64,000 bases of DNA, taken from the NCBI RefSeq assembly GCF_003970925.1, contig NZ_RWJF01000001.1, positions 1,606,501 to 1,670,500 of the forward strand. Reading direction: 5' to 3'. Below are positions 9,701 to 17,330 of the stretch, piece by piece. Each line of letters opens with the position of its first letter. The first letter of the stretch is position 1. Below the pieces are notes generated by a model. That model saw only the letters and a program-made list of their open reading frames with translations. It made no database searches and was not told the DNA's origin. Source of the DNA: Sphingomonas ginkgonis. Lineage in GTDB: Bacteria > Pseudomonadota > Alphaproteobacteria > Sphingomonadales > Sphingomonadaceae. The translations under genes and the position numbers were made by a program.

Positions 9701-9795
9701 GCTACCCCCGCGCCCTTGTTTCGAAGCGCATATGGTGCATATCGCCCCGGCGCCCCGGGCGGGATACAATCACGGCGCTCAATTGGAGACAAGGA

Positions 9796-10824
9796 ATGGG
9801 TTACCGGGTCGCCGTCGTCGGTGCGACGGGCAATGTCGGACGCGAGGTGCTGAACATCCTCGCCGAGCGCCAGTTTCCGCTGGACGAGGTGGCCGCGGTC
9901 GCCAGCCCGCGCTCGACCGGCGACATCATCGACTTCGGGGACTCCGGGCAGGAGCTCAAGGTCAAGAACCTCGAGCATTTCGACTTCGAGGGCTGGGACA
10001 TGGCGATCTTCGCCGCCGGCTCGGACGTGTCGAAGGTCCACGCCCCGCGCGCGGCAGCGGCGGGCTGCACGGTGATTGACAACAGCTCGCTGTACCGGAT
10101 GGACCCCGACGTGCCGCTGGTCGTGCCCGAGGTGAACCCGGAGGCGATCGACGGGTATCGCGCCAGGAACATCATCGCCAACCCCAACTGCTCGACCGCG
10201 CAGATGGTGGTCGCGCTGAAGCCGCTGCACGACGCGGCGCGGATCAGGCGCGTGGTCGTCGCGACCTACCAGTCGGTCTCGGGCGCCGGGAAGGCGGGCA
10301 TGGACGAACTGTTCGAGCAGAGCCGCAACATCTTCGTCGGAGACCCGTCGGAGCCCAAGAAATTTACCAAGCAGATCGCCTTCAACGTCATTCCCCACAT
10401 TGACGTCTTCCTCGACGATGGGTCGACCAAGGAGGAATGGAAGATGGTGGTCGAGACCAAGAAGATCCTCGATCCCTCGATCAAGGTCAGCGCGACCTGC
10501 GTCCGGGTGCCGGTGTTCGTCGGCCATTCGGAAGCCATCAACATCGAGTTCGAGGAGGAGATATCGGCCGAACAGGCGCAGGAGATCCTGCGCGAGAGCC
10601 CCGGCGTGATGCTCGTCGACAAGCGCGAGAACGGGGGATACGTCACCCCGGTCGAGGCGGTCGGCGAATATGCGACCTTTGTCAGCCGCGTGCGCGAGGA
10701 CCCGACGGTTGAGAACGGCCTGTCGCTGTGGTGCGTGTCCGACAATCTCCGTAAGGGCGCGGCGCTGAACGCGGTCCAGATCGCCGAGCTGCTTGGCCGG
10801 CGGCACCTGCAGAAGGCGGCCTGA
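9796..10824 (+). CDS. asd: Aspartate-semialdehyde dehydrogenase
   Basis: The enzyme reduces aspartyl phosphate to aspartate semialdehyde in the lysine/DAP, threonine and methionine branch. The 342-residue protein starts MGYRVAVVGATGNVGREV (NADP motif), has the nucleophile Cys132 in NPNCSTAQMV and the QSVSGAGKAGMDEL block. ATG 9796 is preceded by GGAGACAAGGA and matches the family start; frames running further upstream are antisense to the peptidase gene. The divergent M28 gene starts about 95 bp away. Confidence 0.96.
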   Translation: MGYRVAVVGATGNVGREVLNILAERQFPLDEVAAVASPRSTGDIIDFGDSGQELKVKNLEHFDFEGWDMAIFAAGSDVSKVHAPRAAAAGCTVIDNSSLYRMDPDVPLVVPEVNPEAIDGYRARNIIANPNCSTAQMVVALKPLHDAARIRRVVVATYQSVSGAGKAGMDELFEQSRNIFVGDPSEPKKFTKQIAFNVIPHIDVFLDDGSTKEEWKMVVETKKILDPSIKVSATCVRVPVFVGHSEAINIEFEEEISAEQAQEILRESPGVMLVDKRENGGYVTPVEAVGEYATFVSRVREDPTVENGLSLWCVSDNLRKGAALNAVQIAELLGRRHLQKAA

Positions 10825-10865
10825 CGGATACGCTTGTTCTCCCATCCGTTCGGCCCGAGAAAGCT

Positions 10866-10890
10866 GGACCCCGCGCTCGCGGGGGTGACG
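10866..10890. repeat. REP-like GC palindrome
   Basis: The sequence around 10869-10884 (CCCCGCG then CGCGGGG, in the context CTGGACC…GGGTGACG) is a compact palindrome of the kind scattered between genes in sphingomonad and other alphaproteobacterial genomes. I saw only this one copy in the window. It may also help terminate asd. Confidence 0.45.
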
Positions 10891-10899
10891 GAGGGTAAG

Positions 10900-11373
10900 A
10901 TGCGAACGATGATGATGGTCGCCGTCCTGGCGCTCGCCGCCTGTGCGAAAAGCGGGCAGACCGGGCAGGCGCCCGTCACCGAGGCGGAGGCGACCCGCAT
11001 CGCGCAGGGCGCAGAAGCGAGCTTCTCGTCGGGCGACGCCAACCGGATCATGGCCAATTACGGCAGCAAGGCCGTGATGATCGATGCGTCCAACCCGACT
11101 CCGACCGACGACCGCTCGGCGCAGACCGGCTGGGCCAAGACCTTCACCAGCATGCGGCCGGCCGACTATGCGGTGACCGACCGCCACATCCAGCTGGTCG
11201 GCCCGGATGCCTTCGTCAGCTCGGGAGTCGAGAGCTTCACCGTGCAGGCGGGCGCCGCCCGGCCCAAGGTCAGCTCGCGCTTCACCGACGTCTACCAGCG
11301 GCAGGGCGACGGCCAGTGGAAGATCGTCCACGAGCATGTGTCGATGATGCCGACGCCGGCTGGCCAGCCGTGA
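10900..11373 (+). CDS. NTF2/SnoaL-like lipoprotein
   Basis: The 157-residue protein starts MRTMMMVAVLALAACAKSG: a short lipoprotein signal with lipobox LAAC. The rest (FSSGDANRIMANYGSKAVMIDASNPTP in outline, and FTDVYQRQGDGQWKIVHEHVS-type ending) has the pattern of DUF4440/SnoaL-like nuclear-transport-factor-2 folds. A catalytic function cannot be assigned. GGAGGG lies upstream of ATG 10900. Its stop overlaps the GTG of the next gene by GTGA, so the three genes at 10900-12115 form a tightly coupled operon. Confidence 0.75.
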   Translation: MRTMMMVAVLALAACAKSGQTGQAPVTEAEATRIAQGAEASFSSGDANRIMANYGSKAVMIDASNPTPTDDRSAQTGWAKTFTSMRPADYAVTDRHIQLVGPDAFVSSGVESFTVQAGAARPKVSSRFTDVYQRQGDGQWKIVHEHVSMMPTPAGQP

Positions 11374-11675
11374 GCGAGATCCCGGACAGCGTCGCGGCGG
11401 CGGCCTTCCGCCGTCTGGTGACGCACCTCCGCCAGCGCGACGACGCGCAGAACATCGACCTGATGGGGCTCGCCGGCTTCTGCCGCAACTGCCTCAGCGA
11501 ATGGGTCGAGGAGGAGAGCGCAGCGCAGGGGCAGCCGATCGACCGGGCGCAAGCGCGAGCGGCGGTCTACGGAATGCCGTACGACGAGTGGAAGAAAGGC
11601 CAGCCGAAGGCCACGCCGGAGCAGCTGGCGCGGATGGAGGAGAGCCTCAGGAGGAACGAGGAGGTCCGCCGATGA
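11370..11675 (+). CDS. DUF1244 family protein
   Basis: A 101-residue cytosolic protein with the DUF1244 signature HLRQRDDAQNIDLMGLAG followed by FCRNCLSEW (two cysteines) and YGMPYDEWK. The family is small, helical and of unknown function, and is widespread in alphaproteobacteria. GTG 11370 is chosen because it overlaps the preceding stop codon and matches the family length; an in-frame start at 11316 would lie inside the lipoprotein gene. Confidence 0.88.
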   Translation: MSEIPDSVAAAAFRRLVTHLRQRDDAQNIDLMGLAGFCRNCLSEWVEEESAAQGQPIDRAQARAAVYGMPYDEWKKGQPKATPEQLARMEESLRRNEEVRR

Positions 11676-12115
11676 GCCGGATGGAGGGGGGATGCGCCTG
11701 CGGCAAGGTCCGCTTCAGCGCCGAGGTTGCAAGCCCCGACGCTTATCTTTGCCATTGCCGCATGTGCCAGCGCTCGAGTGGGAACGTCAGCCTCGCCCTG
11801 CTCGGGATCGAACAGGCCAAGGTCGAATGGAAGCAGGCGCCGGACTGGTACGACAGCAGCCCGATCGCGCGACGGCCTTTCTGCAGCTCCTGCGGCACCT
11901 CGCTCGGGTTCCAGTTCCGCGAGGGCAGCGCGCACATGGACCTGACCGTCGCCGCGTTCGACGATGCGGACTATTTCAAGCCCACCCATCATTTCGGCGC
12001 GGAGAGCATGCACGAGGCCTGGCTCGACACCCGCGAACTGCCGCAAACCCGCAGCGAAGAATATCAGCCGCTGCAGGAACGCTGGACAAGGGCGGGGGCG
12101 CGACCGCCGGCATAG
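11672..12115 (+). CDS. GFA family zinc protein
   Basis: A 147-residue member of the GFA/CENP-V family (glutathione-dependent formaldehyde-activating-like fold). Zinc-binding cysteine sets are visible as GGCACGKV, CHCRMCQRSSG and CSSCGTSLGFQF. Most members have no proven activity and the formaldehyde role should not be assumed. ATG 11672 overlaps the stop codon of the DUF1244 gene (ATGA) and is preceded by GAGGAGG. Confidence 0.88.
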   Translation: MSRMEGGCACGKVRFSAEVASPDAYLCHCRMCQRSSGNVSLALLGIEQAKVEWKQAPDWYDSSPIARRPFCSSCGTSLGFQFREGSAHMDLTVAAFDDADYFKPTHHFGAESMHEAWLDTRELPQTRSEEYQPLQERWTRAGARPPA

Positions 12116-12200
12116 CCGAGCTGTTCGAGGCTTTGCCGCGCGCCGGCTTGTGGCGACGCTCCCGCGACCCCAAATGCCCGTTCGAAAAGGAGATCAGGCG

Positions 12201-12749
12201 ATGGCTGAGCAGACGGCGGTATTCGCGGGCGGGTGTTTCTGGTGCACCGAGGCGGTGTTCCTCGACGTGGTCGGGGTGAACGGCGTGGAGAGCGGCTACA
12301 CGGGCGGCCAGACGGTGAACCCGACCTACAAGCAGGTTTGCGGCGGCAACACCGGCCATGCCGAGGCGATCAAGATCCGGTTCGACCCCGAGGCGATCAG
12401 CTACGGCGAGCTGCTCGAAATCTTCTTCGCGACCCACGATCCGACCCAGCTCAACCGGCAGGGCAACGACATTGGGACGCAGTATCGCTCGGCGATCTTC
12501 CCCGAGAACGAGGAGCAGGAGCAGGAGGCCCGCGCCGCGATCGAGCGCGCCAACGCCGATCACAACGGCCGGATCGTGACCACGATCGAGCCCAAGGCCG
12601 ACTGGTACCCGGCCGAGGACTATCACCAGGATTACTGGGCGAGCGAGGGCCAGCGGAACCCCTACTGCATGGCGGTGATCCCGCCCAAGCTGCAGAAGCT
12701 GCGCAAGAGCTTTCAGGCGCGGACCAAGAGCGCGGCGGCGACGGCCTGA
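12201..12749 (+). CDS. msrA: Peptide methionine sulfoxide reductase MsrA
   Basis: MsrA reduces methionine-S-sulfoxide in proteins. The 182-residue protein has the catalytic GCFWC (Cys12) at the N-terminus, GYTGG, GHAEAI, FFATHDPTQLNRQGNDIGTQYRS-type substrate loop and YHQDY. AAGGAGAT precedes ATG 12201. There is no signal peptide, so it acts in the cytoplasm. It ends 4 bp before the convergent ZIP-like gene. Confidence 0.96.
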   Translation: MAEQTAVFAGGCFWCTEAVFLDVVGVNGVESGYTGGQTVNPTYKQVCGGNTGHAEAIKIRFDPEAISYGELLEIFFATHDPTQLNRQGNDIGTQYRSAIFPENEEQEQEARAAIERANADHNGRIVTTIEPKADWYPAEDYHQDYWASEGQRNPYCMAVIPPKLQKLRKSFQARTKSAAATA

Positions 12750-12753
12750 GGGC

Positions 12754-13521
12754 CTAGCCGCCGAGCTTCGACAGCGCGAAGGCGACGAGGAAGCCCGAGA
12801 CGGCGATGATCCCGGCATAGTCGTGGGTGCCCTCGAACGCTTCGGGCACCATCGTGTCGACGATCATCGCCAGGATTGCGCCGGCGGCGAGCGCCTGGAC
12901 GAAGGCCGTGATCCCGGGGTCGACGCCGGCAAAGGCGACATAGCCGATGAAGCTGGCCAGGCCGGAGACCAGCGCGACTCCGGCCCATAGCGCGAAAGTA
13001 TAGGCAAGCGTCTTGCCCTCCGCCTTGAGCCCGGCCGAACTCGAGAGGCCCTCGGGAATGTTGGAGAGGAAGATGGCGGCGACGGCGACCAGCCCGACAG
13101 CGCCGCCCTCGATCATGCTGACGCCAATGACGATCGATTCGGGGATGCCGTCGAGCAGAGCCCCGAGCGCGAGCGCCATGCCGTTCGCCGGATGCTTGTC
13201 CTGCTGCTTTTCCCGCACGTCCGGGGTCGAGCGCTTGCGGTGGCGCGCGCCGCGGTAGGCGAGGAGGAGGTTGAGCCCGGTGTAGATGCCGGCGCCGCCG
13301 AGGAACCCGCCGGCGACCGGTCCGAAGCCCCCACGCTTCCACGCCTCGTCCATCAGCTCGAACGAGAGGGCGGAGATGAGCACGCCGGCGCCGAACGCCA
13401 TGATCGCGGCGATGACCCGGCGGGACAGCGGGACGAACCAGCCGACGGCGGCGCCGAGGAGGAGGGCCGAGCCGCTGAGCAGGCCCCACAGCCCGGCCTG
13501 GAGCGCCAGGGGAATGGTCAC
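12754..13521 (-). CDS. ZIP-family-like metal transporter with altered metal motifs
   Basis: A 255-residue integral membrane protein with about eight hydrophobic segments and a basic, charged cytoplasmic loop (RHRKRSTPDVREKQQDK, about residues 90-110) as in ZIP transporters. In the two core helices, canonical ZIPs carry H-N-x-P-E-G; here they read LDGIPES and LSNIPEG, so both helix histidines are replaced (Asp and Ser) while the glutamates remain. Transport of a divalent or other cation is likely but zinc specificity is not supported. The start is uncertain: GTG 13521 (VTIPLALQAG) or TTG 13569. Confidence 0.8.
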   Translation of the reverse strand: MTIPLALQAGLWGLLSGSALLLGAAVGWFVPLSRRVIAAIMAFGAGVLISALSFELMDEAWKRGGFGPVAGGFLGGAGIYTGLNLLLAYRGARHRKRSTPDVREKQQDKHPANGMALALGALLDGIPESIVIGVSMIEGGAVGLVAVAAIFLSNIPEGLSSSAGLKAEGKTLAYTFALWAGVALVSGLASFIGYVAFAGVDPGITAFVQALAAGAILAMIVDTMVPEAFEGTHDYAGIIAVSGFLVAFALSKLGG

Positions 13522-13597
13522 GCAGAGCGGCCGGGCGGCGGCGGGACAGGATGGTGCATGCTCCGCCAACGGCGGGTGAACCGCGGCGTTCCGGGGC

Positions 13598-14521
13598 TCA
13601 GCCGCGATCGGCGGCCGCCCTCCGCAGCCGGTCGTTGATCGCCGCGCCGAGACCGTCCGCAGGAACCGGTGCCACCGCGATGGCTTCGCATGGGCTCTCG
13701 TCCGCTTCGTGCAAGGCGCTGAACAGATTGGCGGCGGCCTCGACCAGGTCGCTGCCGGCGCTGAGGGTCGAGCGGCCGGGGACGGGACCGAAGCCGATCA
13801 GCCATTCGCCCGGTTGCGCCTGAGTGGCGTCGAGCCGGAGCGGCTTGATCGGGGCGTAGTGGCTGCTCATCATGCCCGGCGCCTCGATCTGCCCGCTGCC
13901 GGCGCGCTGCGCCTCGGGAACCTCGACCGGTCCGGGTCGCAGCAGGCGCAACGGGCCGCCGGTCGCGGCGATGATGGTCGATTCGATGCCCCGTTCGGTC
14001 GGGCCAGCGTCGAGCAGCAGCGGGATGCGGCCGTCTAGGCTGGCCAGCACATGCTCGGCGCGAGTCGGGCTGATCCGGCCGCTGGCGTTCGCGCTGGGGG
14101 CGGCGAGCGGACGGCCGCTGGCACGCAGCAGGGCCTGCATGACCGGGTGGGCGGGCACGCGGAGACCAATGCTGGGCAGGCCGGCGGTGACGATCGAGGC
14201 GATGCTCCCGCCGGGGCGGAGCGGCACCACCAGGGTGAGTGGGCCCGGCCAGTGCGTTTCGGCGAGCGCCAGCGTGGCCGGGTCGAACAGGCCGTAGCGT
14301 TCGGCGGTGGCAAGGTCGGGCACGTGCGTGATCAGGGGGTTGAAGCTGGGTCTTCCCTTGGCCTGATAGATGCGCGCGACCGCTTCGCCGTTCGTCGCGT
14401 CGGCGGCGAGGCCGTAGACCGTCTCGGTCGGAACGGCGACCGGCCGCCCGGCGAGGATGGCGCGGGCGGCCTCCTCGATCGCGCCGTCATCGGCGGGCAG
14501 GCGGACTGTTGGCGTGCTCAT
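13598..14521 (-). CDS. L-threonylcarbamoyladenylate synthase (Sua5 type)
   Basis: The enzyme makes threonylcarbamoyl-AMP for tRNA t6A37. The 307-residue protein has the YrdC/TsaC core (VAVPTETVYGLAADA, KGRPSFNPLI, RVPAHPVMQALL, SANASGRISPT) and a C-terminal Sua5 domain after the linker PGMMSSHYAPIKP. Two-domain length separates it from the short TsaC form. ATG 14521 (MSTPTVRLPADDG) is divergent from the acyl-CoA dehydrogenase gene 48 bp away; a longer open frame continues antisense through that gene and is not used. Confidence 0.94.
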   Translation of the reverse strand: MSTPTVRLPADDGAIEEAARAILAGRPVAVPTETVYGLAADATNGEAVARIYQAKGRPSFNPLITHVPDLATAERYGLFDPATLALAETHWPGPLTLVVPLRPGGSIASIVTAGLPSIGLRVPAHPVMQALLRASGRPLAAPSANASGRISPTRAEHVLASLDGRIPLLLDAGPTERGIESTIIAATGGPLRLLRPGPVEVPEAQRAGSGQIEAPGMMSSHYAPIKPLRLDATQAQPGEWLIGFGPVPGRSTLSAGSDLVEAAANLFSALHEADESPCEAIAVAPVPADGLGAAINDRLRRAAADRG

Positions 14522-14569
14522 GGGCCTGACGCTATGGCTTGGCGGCAACCCTAATCCAAGAGCGCGCCC

Positions 14570-16231
14570 ATGCCATTCCGCTGCCCCGTCGAAGACCAGC
14601 GCTTCATCCTCGACCATGTCGTCCGTATCGGCGAGCTCACCAACGACGGCGATCTGGTCGACGCGGTGCTGGAAGGGGCGGCGGCGTTCGCGGAGGGCGA
14701 ATATGCGCCCCTCGCCAAGGTCGGCGACGCGGTCGGCGCGCGGTGGAGCGATGGCGCCGTGACCATGCCCGAAGGCTTCCGCGAGGCCTACCGCGCCTTC
14801 GTCGAAGGGGGATGGGGAACGATCGCCGCGCCCGAGGATGCGGGCGGACAGGGTCTCCCGACGGTGCTCGGCGCCGCGGTGATGGACGACCTGAACGCCG
14901 CCAACGTCGCCTTTGCGCTCTGCCCGATGCTCAGCATGGGGGCGATCGAGGCGCTCGAGGTCTATGGGACGGAGGAGCAGAAGCGCGATTATCTGCCGCG
15001 GATCGTGTCGGGCGAGTGGCCGGCGACGATGAACCTCACCGAGCCGCAGGCGGGGAGCGACGTCGGCGCGCTCAAGACCCGCGCCGAGCCGAATGGCGAC
15101 GGCAGCTGGCGGATCCGCGGGACCAAGATCTTCATCACCTATGGCGAGCACGACCTTGCCGAGAACATCATCCATCTCGTCCTCGCCCGAACGCCGGACG
15201 CGCCGGCGGGAACGAAGGGGATCTCGCTGTTCCTGGTGCCCAAGATCCTGCCCGACGGCTCGCGCAACGACCTTCGCTGCGTGTCGATCGAGCACAAGCT
15301 GGGGATCCATGCCTCGCCGACCTGTGTGATGAGCTATGGCGACGAGGACGGTGCGACCGGCTGGCTGGTCGGGCCCGAGATGGGCGGCATGCGCGCCATG
15401 TTCACCATGATGAACAATGCGCGGCTGAACGTCGGGCTGCAGGGCGTCGGGATCGCCGAGGCCGCGACCCAGCACGCGGTGGGCTATGCGCTCGAGCGGC
15501 GGCAGGGCGCGCGCGCCGGGCAGGCGGCGGCGATCGCCGACCATGCCGACGTGCGCCGGATGCTGCTGCGGATGCGCGCGCTGACCACCGCGGCGCGTTC
15601 GCTCGCCTATTATGCCTTCGGGCAGGTCGACCGGGGACGGGCCGGGGACCGGGCGGCGGCGGCGCGGGCGGACGTGCTGACCCCGCTGGTCAAGGCCTGG
15701 TGCACCGACATCGGCTGCGAGGTCGCGAGCCTCGGAGTTCAGGTCCACGGCGGGATGGGCTATGTCGAGGAGACCGGCGCGGCCCGCCACCTGCGCGACG
15801 CCCGGATCGCACCGATCTACGAGGGGACGAACGGGATCCAGGCGGCGGACCTTGTCGGGCGCAAGCTCGGGCTCGACGGCGGACTGGCGTTCGACGGACT
15901 GGTCGCCGACCTGCGCGAGGAGATCTTGGCCAAGCCGCTGGTGGCGCTGGCCGACGCGGTCGAGGTCGCCGCCGCCTCGCTTCGGGCGGCAGAGGCGGAC
16001 GAGCGGCAGGCGGGCAGCTATGCGTTCCTGACGATGTGCGCGGTGCTGGTCGGGGGCTGGCTGCTCGAGCGGCAGGCGCGCGTGGTCGGGGAGGGTGCAT
16101 TCCTCGCCACGAAACGGGCGGCGTCGGCCTACTTCAATGCGGCGGTCGTGCCCGAGGCAATTGGGCTGGCAGGGGGCGCCGGACTGGCGGCAGACCTACT
16201 CTACTCGGTCGAGGCCGGGGCGCTGGCCTGA
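14570..16231 (+). CDS. Acyl-CoA dehydrogenase, DmdC-like
   Basis: A 553-residue FAD flavoprotein with acyl-CoA dehydrogenase N-terminal, middle (MNLTEPQAGSDVGAL, KIFITYGEHDL) and C-terminal domains (GIQAADLVGRKLGLDGG, IYEGTNGIQ), plus the extra C-terminal helical domain that marks long-chain or 3-methylmercaptopropionyl-CoA (DmdC) type enzymes. The substrate cannot be decided from sequence. Its 3' end overlaps the convergent GntR gene by 36 bp. Confidence 0.9.
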   Translation: MPFRCPVEDQRFILDHVVRIGELTNDGDLVDAVLEGAAAFAEGEYAPLAKVGDAVGARWSDGAVTMPEGFREAYRAFVEGGWGTIAAPEDAGGQGLPTVLGAAVMDDLNAANVAFALCPMLSMGAIEALEVYGTEEQKRDYLPRIVSGEWPATMNLTEPQAGSDVGALKTRAEPNGDGSWRIRGTKIFITYGEHDLAENIIHLVLARTPDAPAGTKGISLFLVPKILPDGSRNDLRCVSIEHKLGIHASPTCVMSYGDEDGATGWLVGPEMGGMRAMFTMMNNARLNVGLQGVGIAEAATQHAVGYALERRQGARAGQAAAIADHADVRRMLLRMRALTTAARSLAYYAFGQVDRGRAGDRAAAARADVLTPLVKAWCTDIGCEVASLGVQVHGGMGYVEETGAARHLRDARIAPIYEGTNGIQAADLVGRKLGLDGGLAFDGLVADLREEILAKPLVALADAVEVAAASLRAAEADERQAGSYAFLTMCAVLVGGWLLERQARVVGEGAFLATKRAASAYFNAAVVPEAIGLAGGAGLAADLLYSVEAGALA

Positions 16232-16594
16232 GCCGTAGGCGTCCTCGCGGCGGAGCAGTTCGGCGGGATCGATGCCCAAGCGGCGCATGCGGGTGCGAAT
16301 GGCCGGCCATTCGCGCTCGATAAAGGCGGTCCGCTCGGCGCTCGACAGGCGGTCGCGGGCGCCGTCGGCAACGAACATGCCGATCCCGCGGCGAACGGTG
16401 ATCAGCCCCTCGTCCTGGAAGCCCTGATAGGCCTTTGCGACGGTGAGCGGGTTGGCGCCCTGTTCTGATGCGAAGGCGCGGACGGACGGGAGCGGATCGC
16501 CGTCCTTGTAGCGGCCGGAGAGGATCGAGTCCGCGATGGTCTCGCGGAGGCGGACGTAGACGGGCTTGTCGGATCCGGCGGAACGGAGTGGCAT
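16196..16594 (-). CDS. GntR-family regulator, YtrA-like
   Basis: A 132-residue regulator consisting of a GntR winged helix (PVYVRLRETIADSILSGRYKDGD in outline, LPSVRAFASEQGANPLTVAKAYQ, GLITVRRGIGMFV) and only a short C-terminal helical segment instead of a full ligand domain, the pattern of the YtrA subfamily. Such proteins usually repress a nearby transporter or their own gene. The gene's 3' end overlaps the dehydrogenase gene. A palindrome covers its start codon (see 16593-16612). Confidence 0.9.
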   Translation of the reverse strand: MPLRSAGSDKPVYVRLRETIADSILSGRYKDGDPLPSVRAFASEQGANPLTVAKAYQGFQDEGLITVRRGIGMFVADGARDRLSSAERTAFIEREWPAIRTRMRRLGIDPAELLRREDAYGSGQRPGLDRVE

Positions 16595-16612
16595 GCTGTC
16601 CTAATACAGCAT
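16593..16612. promoter_or_regulatory. Candidate GntR autoregulatory operator
   Basis: A perfect inverted repeat ATGCTGT (16593-16599) – N6 – ACAGCAT (16606-16612) lies over the start codon of the GntR gene. The inner TGT-N6-ACA geometry and the position suit autorepression by a GntR dimer. This is inference from symmetry and place only. Confidence 0.45.
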
Positions 16613-16625
16613 CGCGCAGCTCGGA

Positions 16626-17213
16626 TCAATCCGCCGGAGCGTTCCAGCGGCTGACAATCTGGTCATGTTGCGGCCGGGGACGCTCCTCGAGCGGCCGACC
16701 GGGATGGCCGATGAAGATGAAGCCGGCGATCCGCTCCCCTTCGCCGCAGAAGGCGCGGCGAACCGTCTCGTCGAAGCTGTACCAGCCGGTCAGCCAACCG
16801 GGCACGAAGCCCATCGCGGTGGCCGCGAGCAGCAGGTTCATCGCGACCGCGCCGCACGAGAGTTCCTGCTCCCAGACCGGGATCTTGTGGTTGGGCACTG
16901 GCGCGGAGACCAGAACGACGAGCGCTCCGGCGAAATGGGCGAAGTCGTCCGCAGCCTGGTGGTGGGCGGGCGAGGCGCAGGGATCGCTGGCGGCGAGCGC
17001 CTTGCGGAACAGGATGCCGAGCGCGTCGCGCTGATCGGCGCCGACGGTGACGAGGCGCCACGGCGACAGCTTGCCATGGTCCGGCACGCGCGAGGCGAGG
17101 CGGAGCATCTCGCCGAGCTCGGCCTCGTTCGGGCCGGGGCCGACAAACTCGCGCGGCTTGCCCGAGCGCCGGGTCCGGAGCAGGTCGAGCGGGCTCGAGA
17201 GGTCGTTGAACAT
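16626..17213 (-). CDS. Nitroreductase family protein
   Basis: A 195-residue FMN-dependent oxidoreductase of the YdjA-like short type: RTRRSGKPREFVGPGP near the N-terminus, ASRVPDHGKLSPWRLV (FMN contact), GAVAMNLLLAATAMGFVPGWLTGW and GFIFIGHPGRPLEERPRP. The start MFNDLSSPLDLL at 17213 is chosen over an in-frame start at 17264. The substrate is unknown. It lies 31 bp upstream of the GntR gene on the same strand, so the two may be co-transcribed. Confidence 0.9.
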   Translation of the reverse strand: MFNDLSSPLDLLRTRRSGKPREFVGPGPNEAELGEMLRLASRVPDHGKLSPWRLVTVGADQRDALGILFRKALAASDPCASPAHHQAADDFAHFAGALVVLVSAPVPNHKIPVWEQELSCGAVAMNLLLAATAMGFVPGWLTGWYSFDETVRRAFCGEGERIAGFIFIGHPGRPLEERPRPQHDQIVSRWNAPAD

Positions 17214-17330
17214 CGCCGCGCGCCTACCAGCGGGGGCGGAGGCCAACAATCGACTTCCCAACAAAATTTCACCCGCTACGGTGCGCGCCCGTCAGGGTGC
17301 CGACAGAGCGCCCGCCGCAGGGAGTCATGA

